Assembly (NCBI GenBank): GCA_025351065.1
Contig: JANXWQ010000266.1
Coordinates: 1 to 8,837, forward strand
Length of the DNA stretch: 8,837 nucleotides
Source: Chthoniobacter sp.
Lineage (GTDB): Bacteria; Verrucomicrobiota; Verrucomicrobiia; Chthoniobacterales; Chthoniobacteraceae
Direction of reading: 5' to 3'
Shown here: positions 1-6,471 of the stretch, in pieces
How positions within the stretch are numbered: the stretch's first letter is position 1
Layout: each line of letters begins with the position of its first letter
Made by a program: the position numbers and the translations under genes
The notes under the pieces: generated by a model
What the model was told of the DNA's origin: nothing
Databases searched by the model: none
What the model saw: the letters and a program-made list of their open reading frames with translations, nothing else

Positions 1-718
1 CAAGGTCATCATGCGCTCGCTCGCAGGCTCGGACAAAAGGATGACGATGGAGCTGGGCGGCAAGGCCGCGAATATCGTCTTCGACGACGCGCCGCTCGAT
101 CAGGCGGTGGAAGGCATCGTGAACGGCATCTTTTTCAACCAGGGCCACGTCTGCTGCGCCGGCTCGCGCCTGCTCGTGCATGAGCCGGTGGCGGAGCGCG
201 TACTGGCGAAGCTCAAGAACCGTCTGCGCGTGCTGCGCGTGGGCGATCCGATGGACAAGAACACGGACCTCGGGGCGATCAATTCGCGGGAGCAACTAGG
301 TAAGATTCGGGAGTTAGTCGCGCATGGGATAAATGAGGGTGCGGAACTGTTTCAACCCACCTGCAAGTTACCGGCGAAAGGTTTCTATTTTCCGCCCACG
401 TTATTCAGCGGTGTTAGTATGAGTCATAGGATTGCGCGGGAGGAAATCTTCGGGCCGGTGCTTTCGATTCTTACTTTCCGCACGGTGGATGAGGCGATCG
501 AGAAGGCGAATAACACCGCCTATGGGTTGAGCGCCGGGGTGTGGACGGACAAGGGTTCACGCATTTTGAAAATGAGCACGGAGCTGAAGGCGGGCGTGGT
601 GTGGGCAAACACTTACAACAAGTTTGATCCGGCGTCGCCGTTCGGCGGTTACAAGGAAAGCGGGTTTGGTCGCGAGGGCGGGCGGCAGGGGTTGTTGGAT
701 TACTGCCAGATCGTGTGA
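1..718 (+). CDS. Aldehyde dehydrogenase, catalytic subunit/half (5'-truncated by window)
   Basis: C-terminal about 239 residues of an NAD(P)-dependent aldehyde dehydrogenase, which oxidises an aldehyde to a carboxylate. The 5' end lies outside the window; the frame is open from base 2 and ends with TGA. Visible hallmarks are ELGGK, whose general-base Glu is at 50-52; GHVCCAGSR, where alignment with human ALDH2 places the nucleophilic Cys at 152-154; EEIFGPV around 440-460, a cofactor-binding Glu-x-Phe; and the C-terminal SPFGGYKESGFGREGG. All catalytic residues expected in this half are present, so the enzyme should be active. The next gene is an ALDH-like protein without a catalytic centre, which suggests the two act together as in the ALDH16 family (inference). 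The substrate cannot be read from the sequence. Codon use changes within the gene: bases 2-289 have about 89% G/C at third positions by my count, 290-454 only about 55%, and the remainder about 77%. Confidence 0.95.
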   Translation, partial: KVIMRSLAGSDKRMTMELGGKAANIVFDDAPLDQAVEGIVNGIFFNQGHVCCAGSRLLVHEPVAERVLAKLKNRLRVLRVGDPMDKNTDLGAINSREQLGKIRELVAHGINEGAELFQPTCKLPAKGFYFPPTLFSGVSMSHRIAREEIFGPVLSILTFRTVDEAIEKANNTAYGLSAGVWTDKGSRILKMSTELKAGVVWANTYNKFDPASPFGGYKESGFGREGGRQGLLDYCQIV

Positions 719-734
719 TCACGATGTTTTTTGA

Positions 735-970
735 AACGCAGAGACGCGGAGACGCAGAGGTCGCAGAGAAATCGCGGCAACAGTCCACCTCAATTCAGTC
801 AGGCCAAATTGTTGACCACGGATTCCGCGGATTACACGGATTCCAGAAAAACAAAATCCGTGTAATCCGCGAAATCCGTGGTCAAAAAAATTCGCCGCCA
901 CAGGTTTCCACACTTCCTTCCGGCGACGGGCTTTTCCTCTGCGTACTCCGCGCCTCTGCGTCTCTGCGTT
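735..970. repeat. Outer inverted repeat of the 'cgcagagacgcagagg' family
   Basis: The left arm at 735-760 reads aacgcagagacgcggag followed by acgcagagg. The right arm at 936-970 is its reverse complement, except that the right copy carries about 9 extra bases in the middle. The arms enclose a second, unrelated inverted repeat at 812-885. The spacer 719-980 has no credible gene: translations on both strands only render the repeat words (for example ETQRRGDAE-like strings), a pattern I associate with spurious short proteins annotated from such repeats in environmental genomes. The right arm ends 10 nt before the start codon at 981. No transposase or target-site duplication is evident. It could be a dispersed REP/MITE-like element or an RNA-level hairpin. 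Confidence 0.85.
812..885. repeat. Inner near-perfect hairpin of the 'ccacggattccgcggatt' family
   Basis: Arms 812-842 and 855-885 are each 31 nt and reverse complementary at 30 of 31 positions; the single mismatch is C825 opposite A872. The loop, 843-854, is 12 nt. The right arm is followed by a short A run, so the unit resembles a strong terminator fold on the minus strand (A tract, hairpin, no clear T tract) but is much longer than usual intrinsic terminators. The sequence words differ from those of the outer repeat, so two repeat families are nested. Such a fold would separate transcription of the two ALDH genes at least partly. The function is unknown. Confidence 0.88.
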
Positions 971-980
971 AAGATTTCCC

Positions 981-1847
981 ATGTCCCGTCTCCCCATCAC
1001 CAAGACCCCAAAAATCTATGTCGGCGGCGCTTTCATCCGCTCGGAAAGCGCGCGTGTGTTTTCGCTGAAGGACGCGGCGGGGAATTTCTACGCAAACATC
1101 CCGCAATGCACCCGCAAGGACTTGCGAAATGCCGTCGAGGCCGCCGCGAAGGCCGGCCGCGGCTGGGCGAAACGCACGGCCTACAACAGCGGCCAGATTC
1201 TTTACCGCCTCGGCGAAATGCTCGAAGCGCGCGCGGATGAAATGGCCGGTGCCCTCATGCTCGGCGGCGCGACGAAAGCCGCCGCCGCACGCGAGGTCGC
1301 GGCGAGCGTGGACCGGCTCATCTACTACGCGGGTTGGGCCGACAAGTACGAGCAGGTGCTCGGCAACGTGAACCCCGTCGCGTCGCCGCATTTCAATTTC
1401 ACCGTCACCGAGCCGATGGGCATCGTCGGCGTGCTCGCGCCGGAGGATGCGCCGCTCCTCGCGCTCGTCTCGCTTTTCGCGCCCGCGATCACCAGCGGCA
1501 ACACGGTCGTCGCCCTCGCCTCAAGCAGGCAGCCTTACCCCGCCATTCTCCTCGGCGAAATGCTCGCCACCAGCGACCTGCCCGGCGGCGTGGTCAATCT
1601 GCTAACCGGCTTCCGCGCGGAAATGCTCCCCACCTTTGCCACCCACACCCACCTCCGCGTCCTCTGCGGAGTCGCCGACGCGGTGGAGCGCAAAGCCCTC
1701 GCCCTTGGTGCCGCCGAGAGCGTGAAGCGTCTGCACTTGATGAAAACCGAGGTGCCGCCCGACTGGTTCGCGGAGCCCGCGCAGAGCCTTTACGCCATCC
1801 GCGACACGCTGGAATTCAAGACGACCTGGCACCCGGTCGGGGCGTGA
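981..1847 (+). CDS. Non-catalytic ALDH-like protein (ALDH16 C-terminal-domain type)
   Basis: A 288-residue protein resembling the NAD-binding half of an aldehyde dehydrogenase (full enzymes are about 480-500 residues). The N-terminus KIYVGGAFIRSESARVFSL (residues 11-29) is a standard ALDH start. EPMGIVGVLAPEDAPLL (144-160) replaces the usual P-W-N-x-P oxyanion-hole motif, losing the Asn. APAITSGNTVVALASSRQP (167-185) lacks the ribose-binding Lys. PGGVVNLLTG (201-210) is retained. No GSTxVG, ELGGK or catalytic Cys motif exists; the only cysteines are Cys43 and Cys229. The C-terminus TTWHPVGA resembles the ends I recall for the inactive second domain of ALDH16 proteins and for tandem bacterial ALDH pairs. 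It most likely partners the catalytic ALDH upstream, structurally or allosterically (inference). It appears intact rather than a pseudogene: both termini look family-typical and there is no frameshift. The ATG has no Shine-Dalgarno sequence and lies 10 nt after a repeat arm. Confidence 0.85.
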   Translation: MSRLPITKTPKIYVGGAFIRSESARVFSLKDAAGNFYANIPQCTRKDLRNAVEAAAKAGRGWAKRTAYNSGQILYRLGEMLEARADEMAGALMLGGATKAAAAREVAASVDRLIYYAGWADKYEQVLGNVNPVASPHFNFTVTEPMGIVGVLAPEDAPLLALVSLFAPAITSGNTVVALASSRQPYPAILLGEMLATSDLPGGVVNLLTGFRAEMLPTFATHTHLRVLCGVADAVERKALALGAAESVKRLHLMKTEVPPDWFAEPAQSLYAIRDTLEFKTTWHPVGA

Positions 1848-1853
1848 GTTGCG

Positions 1854-1879
1854 CATCGCCGCGCCCTTAGCGGGCGATG
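1854..1879. terminator. Weak candidate bidirectional terminator between convergent genes
   Basis: The 19-nt gap between the plus-strand stop at 1847 and the minus-strand birA stop (1867-1869) overlaps a 7-bp perfect inverted repeat, catcgcc (1854-1860) and ggcgatg (1873-1879), with a 12-nt loop. A shorter alternative stem is gccc/gggc inside it. There is no T tract on either strand, so termination here is a guess from position more than from sequence. Confidence 0.2.
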
Positions 1880-2844
1880 ACGGTGACTTCGCCGGCGGTG
1901 AGTTTGGCGAGCGAGCCGTCGGCGTGGCGGAGGAGGAGGTGGCCGTCGGCGTCGAGCTGTTCGGCGAGACCTTCGGCGAGGGTTTCCCCGGCGCGGACCT
2001 GGATCCAGCGGCCGAGGAGAAAGCTGCGCGCGGCGGCTTCGGCGATGAGGGCGGGGAAGTCGGCGGCGATTTGCGGGAGGCGCGCGTCGAGGGCGCGGAG
2101 GATGGCGGTGGCGAGGGCGGGGCGGTCGAGCGGGGTGCCGGTGGCGGCGCGGAGGGAGGTGGCGGTGGCGTGGAGTTCGGCGGGGAAGTCGGCGGGCTCG
2201 TGGTTTACGTTCACCCCGAGGCCGACGACGGCGAAAGGTCGGCCCGCGGTGTCGGTGCCGCTTTCGGCGAGGATGCCGGCGACTTTTTTTCCGTTGAGAA
2301 AGACATCGTTCGGCCACTTGATCGCCGCTGTCACGCCCGTGCTCTCCTCGAGCGCTGCGGCCACGGACACCGCCGCCCAAGTGGTCAGCCGCGCCCACTG
2401 GGCCTGCGGAAACGCCGGGCGCAGCAGCAGCGAAAACCACAGCCCGCGATACGAGGCCGAGGCCCAGCACCGGCCAAAACGCCCCCGGCCCGCGGTCTGG
2501 TGCTCAGCGAAGATGGCGAGCCCGCTGGGCGTATTGTGGCGGCCGAGCTGGGTGGCGAGGTCGTTAGTCGATTCGGTCTCGGCGAAGACGAGGATTTCGC
2601 GGACCAGCGCGCACGGGCCGAGCCGGGCGGTGAGGTCGTCGGCGATGAGGCGGTCGGGCGCGGCGATGAGGCGCAGGCCGAGGCCGGGGCGGTCTTCGAT
2701 TTCAAAGCCGGCGTCGCCGAGCGCGGCGAGGCGGGCGCGGAGGACGGACGCGGTTTCGCCGAGCTGCGCGGCGAGTTCGCCCGCGGGGAGATGCACGCGC
2801 GTTTCGCGCAGCGCGCGGAGGAGGCGGACATCGAGCGGGGTCAC
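1867..2844 (-). CDS. birA: Bifunctional biotin-[acetyl-CoA-carboxylase] ligase / biotin repressor
   Basis: 325 residues, close to E. coli BirA (321). The protein activates biotin to biotinyl-AMP and attaches it to the carrier lysine of biotin-dependent carboxylases. Residues 1-60 form a winged-helix domain (LLRALRE...LAAQLG...GLGLRL), so it probably also represses biotin genes. The ligase core shows ESTN (91-94), the biotinyl-AMP loop QTAGRGRFGRCW (116-127), KWPND (176-180) and KVAGIL (187-192), with Lys187 matching catalytic Lys183 of E. coli, then GLGVNVN (208-214). A C-terminal SH3-like domain occupies about 275-325. The start is GTG, 31 nt after the nadC stop, with no Shine-Dalgarno sequence and no better upstream start, so it is probably translated from the guaD-nadC-birA transcript. 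Lys186-Lys187 lie on a run of seven A bases (2282-2288 on the plus strand as T), a possible slippage site. Function is secure; regulatory targets are not visible here. Confidence 0.96.
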   Translation of the reverse strand: MTPLDVRLLRALRETRVHLPAGELAAQLGETASVLRARLAALGDAGFEIEDRPGLGLRLIAAPDRLIADDLTARLGPCALVREILVFAETESTNDLATQLGRHNTPSGLAIFAEHQTAGRGRFGRCWASASYRGLWFSLLLRPAFPQAQWARLTTWAAVSVAAALEESTGVTAAIKWPNDVFLNGKKVAGILAESGTDTAGRPFAVVGLGVNVNHEPADFPAELHATATSLRAATGTPLDRPALATAILRALDARLPQIAADFPALIAEAAARSFLLGRWIQVRAGETLAEGLAEQLDADGHLLLRHADGSLAKLTAGEVTVIAR

Positions 2845-2875
2845 GGGAGGAAAGTCGGAGGACGGAGGGCGGAAG

Positions 2876-3709
2876 TTAGGGAAGCAGTTCGAGCGAGAAG
2901 TCGATGGCGGGCGCGGAGTGGGTGAGCGCGCCGACGGAAATGAAATCGACGCCGGTGGCGGCGATGGCGGCGACGGTGGCGAGCGTGACGCCGCCGCTGG
3001 CCTCGAACTGCACGCGGCCCGCGCCGAGCGCGACAGCTTCGGCCATCTGCGCGCAGGTCATGTTGTCGAGGAGGATGACATCCACGCCGTCGAACGTGAG
3101 GAAGCGGCGCACCTGCTCCAGCGCATCGGCTTCCAGCTCTACGCGGACGCTGGGATGCCCGTCGCGAAACGCGCGGATGGCCGCGGGCAGATGATCCGCG
3201 GGCCGGTCCGCGGCGAGGTGGTTGTCTTTTACCATGACCATGTCGTAGAGCCCGAAGCGGTGGCTCACGCCGCCGCCCGCGACGACCGCAGCCTTCTCCA
3301 GCGCGCGCAGGCCGGGCGTGGTTTTTCGCGTGTCGAGGATGCGGGCGCTCGTGCCGGCGACGGCTTCGACAAAACGCCGCGTGAGCGTGGCGGTGCCGGA
3401 CAGGCGTTGGATGAAATTCAACGCGACCCTCTCGGCGGTGAGGATCGAGCGCACCGGGCCGCTGATTTCGAGCACGCTGTCGCCTTCCGCCAAAGCCGCG
3501 CCGTCCTCGCGCACCACGCGCACTTTGAGCTGCGGATCGACGCGCCGAAAAACTTCCGCGCCCGTGCCGACGCCCGCTGCGACGGCGCGCTCTTTGGCAA
3601 AAATCCGCGCGCTTCTTTGCTCCTCGCCAACGAAGTAGCGCGACGTGAAATCTCCCGGCCCGATGTCTTCGGCGAGCGCGATGGCGATGGGATCGTGGGC
3701 CAGCGGCAT
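2876..3709 (-). CDS. nadC: Nicotinate-nucleotide pyrophosphorylase (carboxylating), quinolinate phosphoribosyltransferase
   Basis: 277 residues, the usual size. It converts quinolinate and PRPP to nicotinate mononucleotide, CO2 and pyrophosphate in de novo NAD synthesis. Family signatures are EDIGPGDFTS (14-23), RLSGTAT (102-108), DTRKTTPG (126-133), HRFGLYDMVMVKDNH (150-164), ELEA (191-194), LLDN (213-216) and EASGG (236-240); these supply the basic quinolinate pocket and the phosphate-binding residues. I place the start at the ATG at 3709, because homologues begin a few residues before the EDIGPGD motif and this gives a 5-nt gap after the guaD stop. An upstream in-frame ATG at 3805 would add 32 residues read from within guaD with no family similarity. 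The nearest ribosome-binding match is a weak 'tagg' just before the start. The sources of quinolinate (nadA, nadB) are not in the window. Confidence 0.96.
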   Translation of the reverse strand: MPLAHDPIAIALAEDIGPGDFTSRYFVGEEQRSARIFAKERAVAAGVGTGAEVFRRVDPQLKVRVVREDGAALAEGDSVLEISGPVRSILTAERVALNFIQRLSGTATLTRRFVEAVAGTSARILDTRKTTPGLRALEKAAVVAGGGVSHRFGLYDMVMVKDNHLAADRPADHLPAAIRAFRDGHPSVRVELEADALEQVRRFLTFDGVDVILLDNMTCAQMAEAVALGAGRVQFEASGGVTLATVAAIAATGVDFISVGALTHSAPAIDFSLELLP

Positions 3710-3714
3710 GTCGC

Positions 3715-5055
3715 CTAAAAAAGCTCCGGCTCCGGCGCGCGAAAGACGCTCTGGCCACGGACGAAAGTCTCCAGCACCGCATGCGGGCCGCCGCGGTAGA
3801 TGCACACGCTGGCGAGATCTTCGCCGGCGAGGTCGTTCACGGTCTTCGAGCTTTGGCGGTACGGGAGCAGTGCGGCGTAGTCCATGATGGTGAGGTCGGC
3901 TTCCTTGCCGATGTCGAAGCTGCCGATGACCGCGCCTTTGCCCAGTGCCTCGGCGGCACCCTGCGTGGCCATGTGCAGCGCGGCGGTGGGCGTGGGGATG
4001 AGTGCTTCACTTTCGTAAAAGCTGCGCGCTTTCTGCGTCTCGATGGCGGAGCGCATGACCTGCCACATGTTCAGTTCGGGGCCGGCGGCGACATCGCTGC
4101 CGAGGCCAAGGCGGAGGCCGGCGGCGCGCATTTTTTCCAGTGGGAGGAGGCCGCTGCGGAGGAAAAGATTCGCCGTCGGGCAATGCGCCACGCTGGCCCC
4201 GGCGGCGGCGATGGCGGCGCGCTCGCGGTCGCTGAGGTGCAGGCAATGGCCGAGCACGGTGCGCGGGGTGAGCAGGCCGCACATTTCATACACGTCGGTG
4301 TAGTCGCGCGCGGCGGGAAACTGGTGCCGCACCTTCTCGATCTCCTCGGTATTTTCCGCGAGATGCGTCTGGAGATACGCGCCGTATTTCCCGGCCAGCT
4401 CGGCGGCGGCGCGCATGAGTTTTTCGCTGCACGCCACGGCGAAGCGCGGGCTGAATGCGTACTCCAGCAGCCCGCCCGCCGCGCCGTGCCAGGTCTTGCA
4501 GAGGCGCTCGCTTTCGTGCAGCGAGATGGACGCGATTTTCGTCGGCTGGAGGTTCCCGTAGCTGCCCACGTCCATCATCATTTTGCCCATGATGACGCGC
4601 AGCCCGCTGGCCGCGGCGGCATGAAACGCGGCCTCGCACGAGTCCTCGAAAACCGCCGTGTAGAGCATCGCCGTGGTGGTGCCGTGGCGCGCGAGTTCGG
4701 AGAAAAAAGCGCTGGCCTCGCGGCGGCCTTTCGCGCCGGTGAATTCGCGCTCCAGCGGGAAGATGTGCTGGCGCAGCCACGGCAGCAGGTCGCCGCCGCC
4801 GCGCGCCACCGCCGGGTACTGCGGGACGTGCGCGTGCAGGTCAATGAGGCCGGGGAAAACCGCCGAGCGCGGCGAGTGCCGCCAGCGCACCGGCTGCGCG
4901 CGCGGCTGGCGCGACAGCGAGGCGTAGTCGCCGACCTCGGCGATGAGCCCGCCCTCGATAATCAGCGCGCCGTCGCTCCATGAGCGCAGGCGGCCAAACT
5001 CGGGCGCGTCGATGAGAAAGCCACGGATGCCGAGCAGCGGAGTGTCGGGATTCAT
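3715..5055 (-). CDS. guaD: Guanine deaminase (amidohydrolase superfamily)
   Basis: 446 residues, typical for guanine deaminase, which hydrolyses guanine to xanthine and ammonia in purine catabolism or salvage. Zinc ligands by comparison with the human enzyme are His74 and His76 in PGLIDLHAHVPQYP (68-81), His231 in QTHLAEN (229-235) and Asp321 in LGSDVAAGPE (318-327). Glu234 and His270 (GHCLHLS) are the catalytic candidates. Gln79, Arg204-Phe205 (FSPRFA) and AHCPTANLFLRSGL (290-303) match the guanine-pocket signatures and separate it from cytosine or TRZ/ATZ-type amidohydrolases. It has no signal peptide and should be cytoplasmic. The first gene of a probable guaD-nadC-birA cluster, its ATG is preceded by no clear Shine-Dalgarno sequence but has a candidate promoter 20-60 nt upstream. 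Related amidohydrolases with other substrates cannot be excluded, but the motif set is specific. Confidence 0.93.
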   Translation of the reverse strand: MNPDTPLLGIRGFLIDAPEFGRLRSWSDGALIIEGGLIAEVGDYASLSRQPRAQPVRWRHSPRSAVFPGLIDLHAHVPQYPAVARGGGDLLPWLRQHIFPLEREFTGAKGRREASAFFSELARHGTTTAMLYTAVFEDSCEAAFHAAAASGLRVIMGKMMMDVGSYGNLQPTKIASISLHESERLCKTWHGAAGGLLEYAFSPRFAVACSEKLMRAAAELAGKYGAYLQTHLAENTEEIEKVRHQFPAARDYTDVYEMCGLLTPRTVLGHCLHLSDRERAAIAAAGASVAHCPTANLFLRSGLLPLEKMRAAGLRLGLGSDVAAGPELNMWQVMRSAIETQKARSFYESEALIPTPTAALHMATQGAAEALGKGAVIGSFDIGKEADLTIMDYAALLPYRQSSKTVNDLAGEDLASVCIYRGGPHAVLETFVRGQSVFRAPEPELF

Positions 5056-5082
5056 CGCGCGGAAAACGGAGACATGGCGCGG

Positions 5083-5111
5083 AGGCTAGCGGGCGGAAAA
5101 AGACGGGTCAA
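5083..5111 (-). promoter_or_regulatory. Candidate sigma70-type promoter for guaD-nadC-birA
   Basis: On the minus strand TTGACC (5111-5106) and TAGCCT (5088-5083) are separated by exactly 17 nt. The -35 box matches the TTGACA consensus at 5 of 6 positions, the -10 box TATAAT at only 3 of 6. Transcription would start near 5076, leaving a leader of about 20 nt before the guaD ATG. The remainder of the 272-nt divergent region (5112-5327) holds the palindrome gtgcac (5175-5180) and a poor plus-strand candidate, ttcaac (5169-5174) with taattc (5191-5196), for the divergent gene. I see no recognisable riboswitch or operator in it. Confidence 0.35.
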
Positions 5112-5327
5112 CGAAGTGCTCACCCGAAAAAGGAATCCGGGCCGCGCACGCTGAGGAAACACACAAAATTCAACGTGCACGACCCGGTATTAATTCCCCC
5201 TAAACAGTCATCTCAGACCGGGCTCCCGGCGGTTCGTTCAAAACCGCGCAAAGATTTTTTGCACGCCGGCGGAGGTCGCATTTTCGCCGGTTGCCTGCCC
5301 CCCGCTTTCCCTCTAAATCCGCCTCCG

Positions 5328-6242
5328 ATGTCCGACACCACCGAAGAGCGCCAGGCCCGGCGAGCGGTCCCCGCGGCCACGCGGCTCCGCCTGCTGCGAC
5401 AAATCTGCGGCGACTTTTTTCGCGCCGTGCAGCCCGCCCCGCACCAGCCGCAGCCCGCGGTTTGGCCGGATGAAAAAATCACCGCCGCGTGGCTCGGGCA
5501 TGCCACGGTGCTCGTGAATTTTTTCGGCGTCCGCATCCTCGCCGACCCCGTGCTTTTCGCCCGCTGCGGCCTCCGGGTCGGGCCGCTCACCATCGGGCCG
5601 AAACGCCGCATCGCCGCCGCGCTCGCACCCGCCGCGCTGCCGCCCATCGACCTCGTGCTGCTCACCCACGCGCACATGGACCACCTCGATCTCCGCTCGC
5701 TCCACGCCTTGCCGCGCGACACCGTGGTCGTGGCCGCTGCACGCACGGCGGATATTTTCCGGCGCGTGAAATTCCGCCAGGTCATCGAGCTCCACTGGGG
5801 CGAAACGCGGGCGGTGCAGACCGCGCGCGGCGGCGTCACGGTCAGCGCCTTTCCGCTCCGCCACTGGGGCGCGCGGCTGCAGTACGACGACTTCCGCCGC
5901 TACAACGCCTACGTCCTCGAACGCGGCGGCCGCCGCCTTTGCCACATGGGCGACACCGCCCGCACCGACGCCCGCGCGCTCGGCTCGCGCGGGCCGATCG
6001 ACCTGCTGTGCGCGCCCATCGGCGCGTATCATCCGTGGATCCACGCGCACTGCTCGCCCGAGGAGGCGGTGGCGATGGCCGACGAGGCCGGCGCGCGCTT
6101 CGTCATGCCGATTCACCACCAGACTTTCAAGCTGAGCTGGGAGCCGATGAGCGAACCCATCGCCCGCTTCCGTGCCGCGCTGGCGCATGATCCGCAGCGC
6201 ATCGCGCTCAGCGAGATCGGCCAGACTTTCACCCTCCCGTAG
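5328..6242 (+). CDS. Metallo-beta-lactamase-fold hydrolase, NAPE-PLD/UlaG-like (COG2220 type)
   Basis: 304 residues. The metal site is clear: THAHMDH (113-119; His114, His116, Asp118, His119), PLRHWGAR (His179), GDTA (Asp209) and IHHQTF (His263). This set and order match N-acyl-phosphatidylethanolamine phospholipase D and related MBL-fold phosphodiesterases. WLGHATVLVNFFGVRILADP (55-74) and PIGAYHPW followed by CSPEEAV are also typical of this branch. The N-terminal ~45 residues are basic and variable, with no signal peptide or obvious membrane segment, so a cytoplasmic hydrolase is likely. I chose the ATG at 5328, where the protein starts MSDTTEERQ; an earlier in-frame ATG at 5175 would add a proline-rich stretch unlike the family. 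No Shine-Dalgarno sequence precedes either start. Substrate is unknown: phospholipid, lactone or nucleotide-type phosphodiester are all possible. It is divergent from guaD and apparently monocistronic. Confidence 0.88.
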   Translation: MSDTTEERQARRAVPAATRLRLLRQICGDFFRAVQPAPHQPQPAVWPDEKITAAWLGHATVLVNFFGVRILADPVLFARCGLRVGPLTIGPKRRIAAALAPAALPPIDLVLLTHAHMDHLDLRSLHALPRDTVVVAAARTADIFRRVKFRQVIELHWGETRAVQTARGGVTVSAFPLRHWGARLQYDDFRRYNAYVLERGGRRLCHMGDTARTDARALGSRGPIDLLCAPIGAYHPWIHAHCSPEEAVAMADEAGARFVMPIHHQTFKLSWEPMSEPIARFRAALAHDPQRIALSEIGQTFTLP

Positions 6243-6253
6243 CGGCCCGGGGC

Positions 6254-6330
6254 GTGGGGAAAAATACAGCCCGGCTGGCCAGTTTGGCGTTTCCCCACGA
6301 TTCGCCAAACGAACCCATCCAGCCGGGCTG
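6254..6330. repeat. Interlocking inverted repeats downstream of the MBL-fold gene
   Basis: There are three perfect inverted repeats. cagcccggctgg (6267-6278) pairs with 6319-6330 (12 bp). gtttggcg (6282-6289) pairs with cgccaaac (6303-6310; 8 bp) inside it. gtggggaaa (6254-6262) pairs with tttccccac (6290-6298; 9 bp), which lies in the loop of the second. The first two make a nested hairpin that could terminate the gene ending at 6242, though no T tract follows. The third crosses both, forming a potential pseudoknot or an alternative fold. Only 4 nt (6299-6302) would span the 9-bp stem, which is tight, so alternative folding is more likely than the full pseudoknot. Confidence 0.7.
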
Positions 6331-6471
6331 CTCCCCTGTATGAATATCTCCTCACGATCCGCATTTAGTGCAGACGCCGCCCAATTAGCACCGCTCGTGC
6401 CGCCTGCCGTTTCGTGCGGAAAAAATCCTGAGCGCCAGAGAAAAATCGTCCGACATGCGTTACCCGCCGGA

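Noticed and set aside
735..970. CRISPR array
   Set aside because: The repeats are inverted, not direct, and there are only two arms per family with no regular spacers.
715..1003. Small proteins on both strands in the ALDH spacer
   Set aside because: They are translations of the inverted-repeat words, with no start signal and no independent conservation expected.
981..1847. Second ALDH gene as a truncated pseudogene
   Set aside because: It has a family-typical N-terminus and a recognisable C-terminal ending, no frameshift, strong codon bias, and the losses expected of the ALDH16 inactive domain.
1877..3718. 613-codon open frame on the plus strand across birA and nadC
   Set aside because: It is rich in Ser, Arg and Ala with no recognisable domain, and lies antisense to two genes with complete family signatures. 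Long antisense frames are expected at this G+C content.
3710..3805. 32-residue N-terminal extension of nadC from the ATG at 3805
   Set aside because: It overlaps the guaD coding region and resembles nothing in the family; the ATG at 3709 fits homologue length.
3781..4983. 400-codon plus-strand frame inside guaD
   Set aside because: It is antisense to an intact guanine deaminase, and its composition mirrors that gene's codon bias.
5175..5327. 51-residue N-terminal extension of the MBL-fold hydrolase
   Set aside because: The added residues are Pro-rich and unlike the family, and the interval has the look of an intergenic promoter region.
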